64,000 bases of DNA from Bacteroidales bacterium UBA2287 (GTDB lineage: Bacteria; Bacteroidota; Bacteroidia; Bacteroidales; Tenuifilaceae), in NCBI GenBank assembly GCA_002345675.1, contig DDWL01000026.1:62001-126000 (forward strand). The letters run 5' to 3'. Numbering within the stretch: the first letter of the stretch is position 1; every line of letters starts with the position of its first letter. Below the pieces are notes generated by a model, which was given only the letters and a program-made list of their open reading frames with translations, did no database searches and was not told where the DNA came from. Both the position numbers and the translations under genes were made by a program. Positions 36,306-45,861 of this stretch are shown here, one piece after another.

Positions 36306-36380
36306 TAGATTTTACAACATTTCTACTGCTAGTGCTTTGGGTAGTCGATTCTCCATAAATTTTCTAAAAAAACACCAAAA

Positions 36381-36755
36381 ATGAATGGTTATTTAGTTAT
36401 TGCTGGTCTTTTTATACTTGGTATAGTTGCGGGATACATTAGCGGCTTGGTAGGAATTGGCGGTGGCGTTATTATTGTTCCTGCATTGGTGCTTATTTTC
36501 GGTTTTAGCCAGCATGCGGCACAGGGAACAACACTTGCACTACTAATTCCGCCAATCGGAATTTTCGCATTCATGTCGTACTACCAAAAGGGGTTTGTCG
36601 ATATTAAATCGGCTATAATTATATGTATAGGCTTTATTTTAGGGGGATTAATTGGCGGTAAAATGGCCGTTGAAATTTCCGAGAGTGTTTTGCGAAAAAT
36701 TTTTGCCATTCTGCTAATCCTTTTGGGCGTTCGAATGTTCTTCTTAACAAAGTAA
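36381..36755 (+). CDS. Short TauE/SafE family membrane protein
   Basis: A 124-residue protein with four hydrophobic helices and the TauE/SafE signature GYISGLVGIGGGVIIVPAL (residues 18-36). It is about half the usual length, like other half-size members that probably act as homodimers. The family exports sulfite or organosulfonates, but the substrate is not shown here. It stands between the kinase and a pirin gene, in the same direction. Confidence 0.85.
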   Translation: MNGYLVIAGLFILGIVAGYISGLVGIGGGVIIVPALVLIFGFSQHAAQGTTLALLIPPIGIFAFMSYYQKGFVDIKSAIIICIGFILGGLIGGKMAVEISESVLRKIFAILLILLGVRMFFLTK

Positions 36756-36799
36756 GAGTATTCAAAAATTCAACTCTGTAAAGTTTAAAACTATTCGTT

Positions 36800-37681
36800 A
36801 TGCCTACAACCAAACTTATCGACCAAGTCCTTTCTCCTCCACCAGCCCATATGGTTGGCGACGGATTTAGGGTTCATAACTTTTTTCCAAGTGGCACCGA
36901 TTTGGAAATGCAGCGTATGAGCCCATTCTTTTTACTCGACTATAACGCCAAGTGGAATGTTCTACCAAGCAATAGTCCTCGTGGAGTTGGCGTTCATCCG
37001 CATAGGGGATTAGAAACTGTAACCATTGCCTATAAAGGCAAAATTGCTCACCACGACAGCACTGGAATGGCCGATATTATTGGAGAAGGCGAAGTGCAGT
37101 GGATGACTGCAGGCGGTGGAATTCTTCATAAAGAGTACCACGAAGCCGAGTTCAGCAAAAAGGGTGGCATAATGCAAATGGTTCAACTGTGGGTAAACTT
37201 ATCAGCAAAAAACAAGCTAACACCCGCAGCCTACCAGCCCATTACTCGAGATAAAATGGGTAAGTTCCTATTGCCTAACCAAGGTGGTACTGTTGAAGTT
37301 ATTGCTGGCGAATACTCGAATGTAAAAGGACCAGCCAAAACCTTTTCGCCAATTGAACTTTACAACATTAGGCTTAACGCAAGTGGCGAGGCCATATTTA
37401 GTTTGCCAAGCGGCTACAACACAGCAATTCTTGTGATTGAGGGCAGCGTAACCATTAACGAATCGCAAGTTGCCCCTGTCGACCACTTTGTGCTATTTAA
37501 AAACGAAGGAGAAGTAATAAACATTAAAGCCAGCGAGGAAAGTATTGTGCTCTTGCTTAGCGGAGAGCCTATAAATGAGCCCATTGCAGCCCGTGGCCCC
37601 TTTTTAATGAATACTATGGACGAAATAAAAGCAGCCTTCGACGATTACTACAATGGGAAATTTGGCTACTTAGCCGATTAA
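36800..37681 (+). CDS. Pirin family protein
   Basis: A 293-residue bicupin. The metal site is visible in VGVHPHRGLETVT (H66, H68), in KIAHHDS and in GGGILHKEYHEAE. Many bacterial pirins act as quercetinases or as regulators, and either is possible. The C-terminal cupin ends with LSGEPINEPIAARGPFLMNT, typical of the family. It starts 45 bases after the TauE/SafE gene. Confidence 0.9.
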   Translation: MPTTKLIDQVLSPPPAHMVGDGFRVHNFFPSGTDLEMQRMSPFFLLDYNAKWNVLPSNSPRGVGVHPHRGLETVTIAYKGKIAHHDSTGMADIIGEGEVQWMTAGGGILHKEYHEAEFSKKGGIMQMVQLWVNLSAKNKLTPAAYQPITRDKMGKFLLPNQGGTVEVIAGEYSNVKGPAKTFSPIELYNIRLNASGEAIFSLPSGYNTAILVIEGSVTINESQVAPVDHFVLFKNEGEVINIKASEESIVLLLSGEPINEPIAARGPFLMNTMDEIKAAFDDYYNGKFGYLAD

Positions 37682-37782
37682 TAAAAAATTGGCTCTATAC
37701 AAAAATGGGCTTTAGACCTGAAAACATGCGATTTGCAATACAATTCTAAATTACTGACAATAAATTTATTATTATACAAAAA

Positions 37783-37813
37783 TTTGGAAATAAGAAAATT
37801 AGCGTTACCTTTG
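37783..37813 (+). promoter_or_regulatory. Promoter of the DEAD-box helicase gene
   Basis: TTTG at 37783-37786, exactly 19 bases, then TACCTTTG at 37806-37813. This is a consensus Bacteroidota promoter. The start codon is 182 bases further on, so the mRNA would carry a long untranslated leader. The 313-base gap before the gene holds nothing else I can name. Confidence 0.75.
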
Positions 37814-37994
37814 TAACCGTTTTGGTTTAAAATAGATCTGTATAGTAAGCTTTCCTCTTGGTGCAACAATCCTCTGACGACTCCTTTCTACTTCACTAAA
37901 TTAAGCTGAAAAATATTTACGCCAAAAACACATTACCCCATTGAACAGATATTCGGTTAATGTTGAACTTAAGGCATTAACTAATTAATAAGTA

Positions 37995-39209
37995 ATGAGT
38001 AATACACGATCGCTAAGTAAAAGGGATCAAGGAAGTTTTAGCAATAAAAAATCTTTCAATCGCAAACCGTCTAAACCATCTGCAAGTTCAAATAGTGCAC
38101 CTAGCACATTAAACCCTAATGCATTTGTTAAGAAAGCCACAGCAACAGAAGAAAACAAGTACGTTGCTACTCGTAAAATAAACAATTTACCAGTTCACCA
38201 AAGTATAATTAAAAACTTGCTGAGCAAAGGCTACGAGAGTCCTACCGAAATTCAGGATAAAACCCTCGAGGCAATTCTAGATGGCGAAAACCTTGTTGGG
38301 CTTGCCCAAACTGGAACTGGTAAAACAGGCGCATTTCTTGTGCCCTTAGTGCACAACCTTTTAAACGAAAGAGCAGCGCATCAGGTACTAATTGTATCGC
38401 CCACCCGCGAACTTGCAGTTCAAATTAACGACGAGTTTGTTAGCATAGCTAAAGGGTTAAACCTTTTCAGTTCGTTTCTAATTGGTGGAACAAGCGTTTC
38501 TGTCGATGTTCAAAAACTTCGTCGCCCAGCCCACTTTGTAATTGGAACACCCGGTCGTTTAACCGACATGGTTCGCCAAGGTGCACTAAATTTGAAGCAT
38601 TTCAACACTATTGTTCTCGACGAGTTCGATAGGCTACTCGATATGGGCTTTGCCCGCGACATTAACTACCTTGTCGATGGCATGGTAAACCGTAAGCAAA
38701 CCATTCTTTTCTCGGCAACCGAGGAGAAGGGTCAAAAGCAAATTATAGCCAAACTGGTTAAAAATCCAGTTGAAGTTAAAATTCAAAGCGAAAATGCTGC
38801 TGCTGACACAGTCGATCAGGAAATAGTTACCGTTAGGGAAGGTCAAAAGAAAATGGACGTTCTTCTTAGCATGGTTCGCGAAGAAGAGTTTGAAAAAGTT
38901 CTTGTTTTTGCCGAAACCAAGCGTTGGGTAAGCCGTATTTGCAAGGACTTACGTTCGGCAGGTATTAAAGCCGACGAAATTCACGGTAATAAATCGCAAA
39001 ACTACAGGCTAAACGCTCTGAATTCTTTTAAAACAAAAAAAATTCAAGTTCTTGTTGCAACCGATGTGGCTGCACGAGGTCTCGATATTTCGCACGTTTC
39101 GCACGTAATTAACTACCAGCAACCAAAAAACATGGACAGCTATATTCACAGAATTGGTCGTACAGGAAGAGCTGGAAATAGCGGAAAAGCTATTACATTT
39201 GTAAACTAA
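37995..39209 (+). CDS. DEAD-box RNA helicase
   Basis: A 404-residue helicase. A basic, Ser/Asn-rich N-terminal tail (1-60) precedes the core. Motifs: Q-motif GYESPTEIQ, motif I AQTGTGKT, Ia SPTRELA, motif II DEFD rather than DEAD, motif III SAT, motif V RGLDI, motif VI HRIGRTGRAG. The core ends soon after motif VI with no extra C-terminal tail. It probably unwinds RNA during ribosome or mRNA work in the cold, given the long leader and the cold-shock gene next to it. Confidence 0.92.
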   Translation: MSNTRSLSKRDQGSFSNKKSFNRKPSKPSASSNSAPSTLNPNAFVKKATATEENKYVATRKINNLPVHQSIIKNLLSKGYESPTEIQDKTLEAILDGENLVGLAQTGTGKTGAFLVPLVHNLLNERAAHQVLIVSPTRELAVQINDEFVSIAKGLNLFSSFLIGGTSVSVDVQKLRRPAHFVIGTPGRLTDMVRQGALNLKHFNTIVLDEFDRLLDMGFARDINYLVDGMVNRKQTILFSATEEKGQKQIIAKLVKNPVEVKIQSENAAADTVDQEIVTVREGQKKMDVLLSMVREEEFEKVLVFAETKRWVSRICKDLRSAGIKADEIHGNKSQNYRLNALNSFKTKKIQVLVATDVAARGLDISHVSHVINYQQPKNMDSYIHRIGRTGRAGNSGKAITFVN

Positions 39210-39430
39210 TATTACCCAAGGTTCCACTTAAAGTATTGAGAAGTGAAAAAATCCGTTTATTTTTAACGGAGCCAGGAGAATAAATGACACCAATAGTGGG
39301 GAGAACTCGCCAGGCGAGGGCTTCGACAATATAAATACCAATGCAAAACAGGATGCGTTACTTTAACCACACCTATTGCACTGAAAACAAAAACAAAAAA
39401 CAATAATTAACAACACAAACAACAACTGTT
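39210..39430 (+). promoter_or_regulatory. Probable structured leader of the cold-shock gene
   Basis: A 221-base gap with hairpins: tccgtt...aacgga near 39252-39269 and ctcgcc-a-ggcgag near 39307-39319. The second is followed by purine-rich sequence. It contains no good -7 box. It could be the long 5' leader typical of cold-shock genes, or an end of the helicase transcript plus a leader. Confidence 0.4.
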
Positions 39431-39625
39431 ATGAAAGAAGGAGTAGTTAAATTTTTCAACACCACCAAGGGATTTGGTTTTATTAAACCTGATGATTCAA
39501 GCGAAGACATCTTTGTACACGAAAGTGGTTTAATCCACAAAATTCGTGAAAACGACAAAGTTAAATTTGAAGTAGAACGTGGTAAAAAAGGTTTGAACGC
39601 TGTAAACGTTGAGATTATCGACTGA
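39431..39625 (+). CDS. Cold-shock domain protein (CspA-like)
   Basis: A 64-residue single cold-shock domain. RNP1 is KGFGFIK (residues 14-20) and RNP2 is DIFVHES (near 28-34). It binds single-stranded RNA or DNA as an RNA chaperone. The product begins MKEGVVKFFN, as usual. It sits after the DEAD-box helicase gene and before a strong terminator. Identification is firm, although which csp paralogue it is cannot be told. Confidence 0.95.
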   Translation: MKEGVVKFFNTTKGFGFIKPDDSSEDIFVHESGLIHKIRENDKVKFEVERGKKGLNAVNVEIID

Positions 39626-39650
39626 TCAGTTTTAAACTCATAAATAAATG

Positions 39651-39679
39651 AAAAGCCATCCCAAAAGGATGGCTTTTTT
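39651..39679 (+). terminator. Rho-independent terminator after the cold-shock gene
   Basis: An 11-base-pair stem (arms 39651-39661 and 39667-39677) with loop caaaa and a T-run that extends past the stem. It lies 26 bases after the stop codon. Confidence 0.9.
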
Positions 39680-39782
39680 GCATTCAAATTTTTACTAACA
39701 TTAAATTTGCCTTTCAATAAGTACACTAAAAATAACCTACCTTCGTTCACTAAATCACTTTAGCTAACTATTTAGGCTTTAT

Positions 39783-42449
39783 ATGCTTGTAAATTCGTTG
39801 CGAAAAACGCTCATCGTCATCAATGTAATTCTTATTGCATTCTTTATTTCCAGTAACCTTTTGGGGCAAACAATAAAAGGTCGAATTACCGACAATACTG
39901 GCGAAGGCATTCCCTACGCTTCGGTTTTTGTAAAGGAACTTTCGCTGGGTGCTGCAAGCAATATCGACGGGAACTTTAGTATAAATGTTCCAGTTGGAAC
40001 ATATACACTAGTTTTCCAAAGCCTTGGCTTTAACCCCGAAACGCGAAGCGTTGAAATTGAAAAGGGAACCGTTACTCTCGACATTCTTCTCGAAATGCGG
40101 GTTTACAACCTTGCCGCTGTAAAAATTACCACAAAGGCCGAAGATCCAGCCTATAACGTTATGCGAAAGGCAATTGCAATGGCACCTTACTACATTAGGC
40201 AAGTAAACAGCTACGAAGCAAGCGTTTACATAAAGGGAAGCGCAAGGGTTAACAAGCTAAGCCGGCTGGTTAAACGACAATTACGTAAAGAGGAAGATGC
40301 GCCAAAGGAAGGCGAAAGCTACGTTTACGAGTCGCAGAATTCGGTTATTTTTAAGGCTCCCAACAAGTACGAGCAAAAGGTAATTGCTGCCCGTAGCACA
40401 TTTCCGGGAATTGATGGTAATATGTCGATTGGATTTTTAACCACAAGTTTTTACCAGCCCACTTTTACGGCGTTTATATCGCCGCTTGCGCCAAACGCAT
40501 TTTCGCACTATAACTACAAGTATTTGGGTAGCAGTGTCGAAAACGACAAATTTATTCACCGTATACAGTTTTCGCCAAAGCGAAAAAATGCCAAGCTTAT
40601 TTCGGGAACACTTCATATTGTAAGCGCTTTATACTGTTTGCACAGTCTCGACGTTTCGGGGGCTCACTTTCCGGGAAAGTTCAACTTAAAGGTTCAGTTT
40701 GCCGAAGTTAAACAGAACGTTTGGATGCCCGTTAGCCAAAACCTCGATGTCGACATCAAAGCCCTTGGCAATAGCGGCGAGGCCTCCTACATTACGTCGG
40801 TAAAGTACTCGAAGCTTATTGTCGACAATAAAGAGTTAGCCCTTTCATCAACTCTAAATGCTGAAAATAAACCCACTACCGAGCAAACAGTTTCTGCAAA
40901 AAAACCAAAAACCAAGCGGGAAGTTAAAAAGAAAGAAACACTCGAAAAGTTGATGGAAAAGGAGGAGTTAACCAACAGGGAAATGGCCAAGTTGGCAAGT
41001 TTAATTGAAAGTGAAAGTAAGGATACAACAAAATCGCTCGAACTTGAGCGGCGAAATAGAATAAAAATTGACAGTTTAGCCTACAAGCGCGACACTGTAA
41101 AGTGGGAACAAATTCGTCCAGTTCCTCTGCAAGAGCATGAGTTTAAAAGTTTTCAGAAACGCGACTCGCTTATTTCTAAAATTAAAACCGATACCCTTAG
41201 CAAAAAAGCGAAGAAGGAATATGGTCGGCGACATTCGTTCGCCAACGTTATGCTTACAGGCGGATACTACAGAACAGAAAATAAAAAATGGTGGCTTAGT
41301 ACCGAAGGAATTTACCCACTCGACCAAACCTACAATACTGTTGACGGATTTACTCCAGGCTACTCGTTTACAATGGGATTTTTAGTCCCAAAACTTAAAA
41401 AAACGATTAGAAACGGAGTTGAAGCTGCTTACTCAATTTCTCGGAGGGAACTACTGGGCAATATTTCACTTGGCTTTCCTTACAATCCAGCACGAAGAGG
41501 ATATTTTGTAGTTTATGGTAATTATGGCTCGCGCAACTACAACTGGAGCAACGGAATTCACCCCTTTGCTAATTGTATTACATCGCTATTCTTTAGGCAA
41601 AACCCTTTGCGGCTTTACCACGAAAAGCAACTTACAATTCGGAATAGTATCGATTTGGCAAATGGGTTAGTTCTTTCGGCTGCGGCTTCAACTTATAAGC
41701 GCGATACGCTTAACAATACGAAAAATTACTCTTTCTTTTACAACAGCGAAAGGCAGTTTAGCCCAAACATACCCGAAAATGGGTACTTCGACCAATCACT
41801 AAAAACTGTAGGTTTTGGCAGTCAATTAAGTGTGCTCATTAATTACACCCCTCGCTATTACTATCGTATGTACGAAAAGTATAAGCAAATGGTAAAAAGC
41901 GACTACCCCACATTTTCTTTAAGTGCAACAGTTAACCATTATGGCGCAAATGTAGGTTTTAGCCCAACACGGTTAGAGTTTGGGGCTCGCCAAACAATCG
42001 ACCTAAGCGTTTTTCGCAAGTTCAGCTATAATGTAAAATTTGGGAGTTATGTTGGCGGAGGGAAACTGCACTTTGCCGATTTTAAGCACTTTAACACACA
42101 GCCACTTTGGGTAGTACTTAACGAAAAGGATGAAACCTTTATGCATTTACCCTTTTATGGCTATAGCACAAAAGGCTCTTGGGCTCAGGCAAACGTTGCC
42201 TTTTCGGCACCATTTATTGCTATAAAGTACTTGCCATTTTTTAGCAATATGATTTGGAACGAAGGCCTATTTTTAAATACCCTTAAAACAAGCGACTTAA
42301 AATGGTATGCCGAAGTTGGCTATGGCGTTGCCGAAATTCTTGGAAGTTTTAAAATTTCAGGATATGCTGGATTTATGCCCAGCAGCAAACCCCTATATGG
42401 ATTTAGGATTGGTTACACATTTAGCCGAGGCGGTGTTAGTTTTCCCTAA
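39783..42449 (+). CDS. DUF5686 outer-membrane protein with CarboxypepD_reg-like domain
   Basis: An 888-residue outer-membrane protein. A signal peptide (about 1-30) is followed by a CarboxypepD_reg-like sandwich (32-115) and the DUF5686 region. That region has a Lys/Glu-rich charged segment (about 360-480) and a C-terminal barrel ending in an aromatic-rich strand (GYTFSRGGVSFP). Members are common in Bacteroidota and of unknown function. The C-terminus overlaps the convergent SemiSWEET gene by 14 bases. Confidence 0.85.
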   Translation: MLVNSLRKTLIVINVILIAFFISSNLLGQTIKGRITDNTGEGIPYASVFVKELSLGAASNIDGNFSINVPVGTYTLVFQSLGFNPETRSVEIEKGTVTLDILLEMRVYNLAAVKITTKAEDPAYNVMRKAIAMAPYYIRQVNSYEASVYIKGSARVNKLSRLVKRQLRKEEDAPKEGESYVYESQNSVIFKAPNKYEQKVIAARSTFPGIDGNMSIGFLTTSFYQPTFTAFISPLAPNAFSHYNYKYLGSSVENDKFIHRIQFSPKRKNAKLISGTLHIVSALYCLHSLDVSGAHFPGKFNLKVQFAEVKQNVWMPVSQNLDVDIKALGNSGEASYITSVKYSKLIVDNKELALSSTLNAENKPTTEQTVSAKKPKTKREVKKKETLEKLMEKEELTNREMAKLASLIESESKDTTKSLELERRNRIKIDSLAYKRDTVKWEQIRPVPLQEHEFKSFQKRDSLISKIKTDTLSKKAKKEYGRRHSFANVMLTGGYYRTENKKWWLSTEGIYPLDQTYNTVDGFTPGYSFTMGFLVPKLKKTIRNGVEAAYSISRRELLGNISLGFPYNPARRGYFVVYGNYGSRNYNWSNGIHPFANCITSLFFRQNPLRLYHEKQLTIRNSIDLANGLVLSAAASTYKRDTLNNTKNYSFFYNSERQFSPNIPENGYFDQSLKTVGFGSQLSVLINYTPRYYYRMYEKYKQMVKSDYPTFSLSATVNHYGANVGFSPTRLEFGARQTIDLSVFRKFSYNVKFGSYVGGGKLHFADFKHFNTQPLWVVLNEKDETFMHLPFYGYSTKGSWAQANVAFSAPFIAIKYLPFFSNMIWNEGLFLNTLKTSDLKWYAEVGYGVAEILGSFKISGYAGFMPSSKPLYGFRIGYTFSRGGVSFP

Positions 42450-42690
42450 TTTTAAGTATAAGAATTGTAAGCGCAGGAATTAGCGTAATAAAATTTGCAA
42501 GAATTAGGGGTAAGTCGTTTATAAGAATGCCGTATACCAACCAAAGAACTAAACCCATGCTAACAACTACATACATAACAAGCGAAATGCTATGCGTATC
42601 GCGGGTTCGAATAACTTTTACCGCTTGCGGAAAAAAAGCAAATGTTGTTAGGGCTGCTGCTGCTAGCCCAATAATTTTGGGAATTTCCAT
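42436..42690 (-). CDS. SemiSWEET-type PQ-loop transporter
   Basis: An 84-residue membrane protein with three hydrophobic helices and the PQ-loop FFPQAVKVIRTRDTHSIS (near residues 19-36). SemiSWEETs form dimers and move sugars down a gradient; the sugar is unknown. The gene overlaps the end of the DUF5686 gene on the other strand and follows the CoA-binding gene by 15 bases, so those two are probably co-transcribed. Confidence 0.88.
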   Translation of the reverse strand: MEIPKIIGLAAAALTTFAFFPQAVKVIRTRDTHSISLVMYVVVSMGLVLWLVYGILINDLPLILANFITLIPALTILILKIREN

Positions 42691-42705
42691 TTAAAAGTAT
42701 TTTTT

Positions 42706-43170
42706 TTAGTTTTTTTGAGGTGATAATGCTTTTCGTCCTCCAAAGAGTGTACGAATAAAGCGATGAAACTTATGAAACCCAACAACTGGCTCGGCCCACA
42801 TAAAGAAGCACTCGCCCATAATCATTGAAATGCCATATTCTCTCTCAATTTCTTTTGCCTTAGCTGTGTTACACTTAACATGAATCCAAATGCTTGTTAT
42901 ACCCTTTTCGGCTGCTTCTTTTGCTAAACGCAGCGAAGTTTCTTCCTTATTCAAAATGTAAACCGCCTCAACGTCGCTAGGAACATCGGTCATGCTTGGG
43001 TACGTTTTAATGCCATCAATTTCGGTTAGGCATTGGTTTACTGGGTAAACCACAAAACCCCTGTCGAGCATTGCTTTATATAAAATACGACTAAACGAGT
43101 TTGGATCTCGCGAAAAGCCAGTTATTGCAATTGCTCGAGCCTGCAAAAAGTTGGTAACTTCCCTATACAT
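42706..43170 (-). CDS. CoA-binding (YccU-type) domain protein
   Basis: A 154-residue Rossmann-like protein. The segment AITGFSRDPNSFSRILYKAML (broken into shorter strands; residues 16-36), VYPVNQCLTEIDGIKTYPSM and a conserved WIHV segment (near 95) match the CoA_binding_2/YccU family. The family binds CoA or a related nucleotide, and its role is not known. It starts an operon with the SemiSWEET gene. Confidence 0.8.
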   Translation of the reverse strand: MYREVTNFLQARAIAITGFSRDPNSFSRILYKAMLDRGFVVYPVNQCLTEIDGIKTYPSMTDVPSDVEAVYILNKEETSLRLAKEAAEKGITSIWIHVKCNTAKAKEIEREYGISMIMGECFFMWAEPVVGFHKFHRFIRTLFGGRKALSPQKN

Positions 43171-43239
43171 AGTGACTGTTTTTGGTTGCTCTAATTTACG
43201 AGTTTTTTAAAGTGAAGTTATTTTTTTTACACAAACAAA

Positions 43240-43276
43240 CGGGTTTTGTGTTTGAATGCATAAATTTAAAAACCCG
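43240..43276. other. Hairpin in the 264-base divergent gap
   Basis: Arms cgggtttt (43240-43247) and aaaacccg (43269-43276) with a 21-base AT-rich loop, upstream of the TonB receptor and divergent from the CoA-binding gene. It could be part of a leader or operator. No -7 box was found nearby. Confidence 0.35.
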
Positions 43277-43434
43277 CTTTGCAACACCCGTCCAACCGAT
43301 TTAAGTTGCCTTACGGAAGAAAAAAATCATTTAGTTTAATTATTTCATATATTAGTTAAACATTTCTTACTATAGGCTGTTTAATATTCGAAATAAAAAC
43401 TGATTGATTAAATTTATTAAATGTAAATTTACAT

Positions 43435-45849
43435 ATGCAAGCACAAATTAAAATATTAGTAGCAAGTATACTTACCATTCTTTCCTTTAATTTATCCTTG
43501 GCTCAAAGCACGGGTACAATTCAGGGAAGAATTTTCAACAGTAAGAATAACGAACCCGTACCCTTTGCAAACATTGTGGTTTGGGGTACAAACATTGGTT
43601 CCTCGTCGGATTTTGACGGAAACTTTAAGTTTGCGGGTCTTGCTCCCGGGTACATTGAATTGCGGGTTTCGGCAGTAGGTTTTAAACCCTACGTTTCGGG
43701 AGCTATTATGGTTACCAATGCCCGTACAGCCAATATCGATATTGCTCTTGAGGAAACTGCGCTCGAACTCGAAGAGGTAGTTGTAAAGGCAAGCGCTTTT
43801 CGTAAAAGCGAGGAGAGCCCTGTTTCGCTTCAGCGAATTGGAATTGACGAAATTGAAAAAAACCCTGGTGGCAACCGCGACATAAGTAAGGTTATTCAGT
43901 CGCTTCCCGGTGTTGCTTCAACCCCAGCATACCGTAACGACGTTTTAGTGCGTGGTGGTGGCCCCAGCGAGAATCGATTTTACCTCGACGGGGTTGAAAT
44001 TCCTAATATTAACCACTTTGCTACGCAAGGCGCTTCGGGTGGGCCAGTTGGAATTATAAATGCTGACTTTATTCGCGAAGCAAACTTTTACTCGGGTTCG
44101 TTTCCCGCATCGAAGGGTAATGCGCTTAGCTCGGTGCTCGACTTTCGTCAAATTGACGGAAACAGTCAGCGCATGAAGTACAAAGGTGCCGTTGGGGCAA
44201 GCGACTTAGCGCTTACGCTCGACGGACCAATAACCGATAAAACCACCTTTATTCTCTCGGCTCGCAGGTCGTACTTACAGTTTTTGTTCAGCGCTATTGG
44301 CCTTCCGTTTCTACCTACTTATAACGACTTTCAGTTTAAAACCCGCACCCGTTTCGATGAGCGAAACGAACTTACGGTAATTGGAATTGGTGCCATCGAT
44401 CAATTTCGCCTAAACATGGACATTGAAGACCCAACTGCCGACCAACGTTACATTTTAAGTTATGTACCTGTAAATACGCAGTGGACGTACACTAATGGGC
44501 TTGTTTATAAGCATTTTCGCGATAATGGATTCGACACTTGGGTTTTAAGTCGAAATATGCTCAATAACCGTCAAGTTAAATTTCGCGATAACAACGAAGC
44601 CGACATGAAGCTTCTCGACTACGTTTCGCAGGAGTCGGAAAACAAATTTAGGTACGAGCACGACCGTAAGTTTGAAAATGGAATTAAGCTAAATGCTGGC
44701 GGTGGCCTCGAGTACGCTCGATACACCAATTCGACCTACAGAGCATTTTTCAGCAATGGAGTGAGTTCACCAATTAGCTACAACACAAAGCTAACCCTTT
44801 TTAAGTGGAGCTTATTTGGACAGCTAAGTCAAAGCTACTTCGACGACAGGTTGCAACTTTCGCTTGGCCTTAGAGCCGATGCAAACAGTTACTCGAAGGA
44901 TATGAATAACTTGCTACAGCAGCTTAGCCCACGGCTTTCGGGAGCTTACGAAGTTGAAACCGACCTTTTTGTAAACTTCAGCTTAGGACGTTATTACCAG
45001 CAGCCACCCTACACAATGTTGGGTTATGCAACTTCCGATGGAACATTGGTAAACAAAGCCAATAACTTAAAGTACATTCGCGCCGACCATTTAGTTGGAG
45101 GTTTTGAATGGCGACCAAACCAGCGAAGCCGCGTTACCATTGAGGGTTTTTACAAGCGCTACGCAAATTTCCCATTCTCGCTTACCGACTCCATTTCGCT
45201 TGCCAGCAAGGGCGCCGACTTTGGAACATATGGCGACGAGGCAGTTGTATCGAAGGGTACTGGCCAATCGTACGGAGTAGAGTTTCTGTACCGATCGAAG
45301 GATTTACTTGGGTTCAACACCATTCTTTCGTACACATTGGTTTGGAGCGAAACAGAAAATATTAACCCCGCAATTCAAGGCAGCTACGTTCCAACCGCTT
45401 GGGACAATCGCCACCTGCTAACTTTAACGGCCACTCGCAGCTTTAAAAAGGGATGGGATTTCGGCTTTAAATGGCGATTTGTTGGTGGCGCTCCTTATAC
45501 ACCTTGGGACTTAAACAAATCGGAACTAATTTCGGCCTGGGATGCACAGGGACGTGGGTACCTCGATTTTAATGAGTACAACTCACAACGACTCAACGCT
45601 TTTCATCAGCTCGATGTTAGGGTTGATAAAATGTTCTACTTTAAAAAATGGACGCTAAACCTTTACGTTGATATACAAAACCTTTACGGTTTTAGCGCCG
45701 ACGAACCCGACAGGATAATTGTTAGTGTTGACCAAAACGGCAACAGGTTAATAAATGATACCGACCCTTTGCGGTATAAACTCGAGACGTTAACAAACGA
45801 AGGTGGTGGCACAGTTTTGCCAACTGTAGGAATTATTATTGAATTTTAA
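43435..45849 (+). CDS. TonB-dependent receptor (CarboxypepD_reg-like)
   Basis: An 804-residue outer-membrane receptor with signal peptide (1-23), CarboxypepD_reg-like domain (about 28-115), plug (about 120-225, with NPGGNRDISKVIQSLPGVAS and VRGGGPSENRFYLDG) and a long barrel. It forms an operon with the lipoprotein gene 12 bases downstream. The plug sequence is of a group often found with surface lipoproteins rather than with siderophore sets. The ligand is unknown. Confidence 0.92.
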   Translation: MQAQIKILVASILTILSFNLSLAQSTGTIQGRIFNSKNNEPVPFANIVVWGTNIGSSSDFDGNFKFAGLAPGYIELRVSAVGFKPYVSGAIMVTNARTANIDIALEETALELEEVVVKASAFRKSEESPVSLQRIGIDEIEKNPGGNRDISKVIQSLPGVASTPAYRNDVLVRGGGPSENRFYLDGVEIPNINHFATQGASGGPVGIINADFIREANFYSGSFPASKGNALSSVLDFRQIDGNSQRMKYKGAVGASDLALTLDGPITDKTTFILSARRSYLQFLFSAIGLPFLPTYNDFQFKTRTRFDERNELTVIGIGAIDQFRLNMDIEDPTADQRYILSYVPVNTQWTYTNGLVYKHFRDNGFDTWVLSRNMLNNRQVKFRDNNEADMKLLDYVSQESENKFRYEHDRKFENGIKLNAGGGLEYARYTNSTYRAFFSNGVSSPISYNTKLTLFKWSLFGQLSQSYFDDRLQLSLGLRADANSYSKDMNNLLQQLSPRLSGAYEVETDLFVNFSLGRYYQQPPYTMLGYATSDGTLVNKANNLKYIRADHLVGGFEWRPNQRSRVTIEGFYKRYANFPFSLTDSISLASKGADFGTYGDEAVVSKGTGQSYGVEFLYRSKDLLGFNTILSYTLVWSETENINPAIQGSYVPTAWDNRHLLTLTATRSFKKGWDFGFKWRFVGGAPYTPWDLNKSELISAWDAQGRGYLDFNEYNSQRLNAFHQLDVRVDKMFYFKKWTLNLYVDIQNLYGFSADEPDRIIVSVDQNGNRLINDTDPLRYKLETLTNEGGGTVLPTVGIIIEF

Positions 45850-45861
45850 TTTGAAAAAGAT

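Noticed and set aside
39373..39750. Minus-strand frame over the cold-shock gene
   Set aside because: It runs antisense through the csp gene and its terminator and has no recognisable domain.
42436..42449. Overlap of the DUF5686 and SemiSWEET genes as a sign of error
   Set aside because: Both frames end cleanly with normal C-termini, so a 14-base convergent overlap is acceptable.
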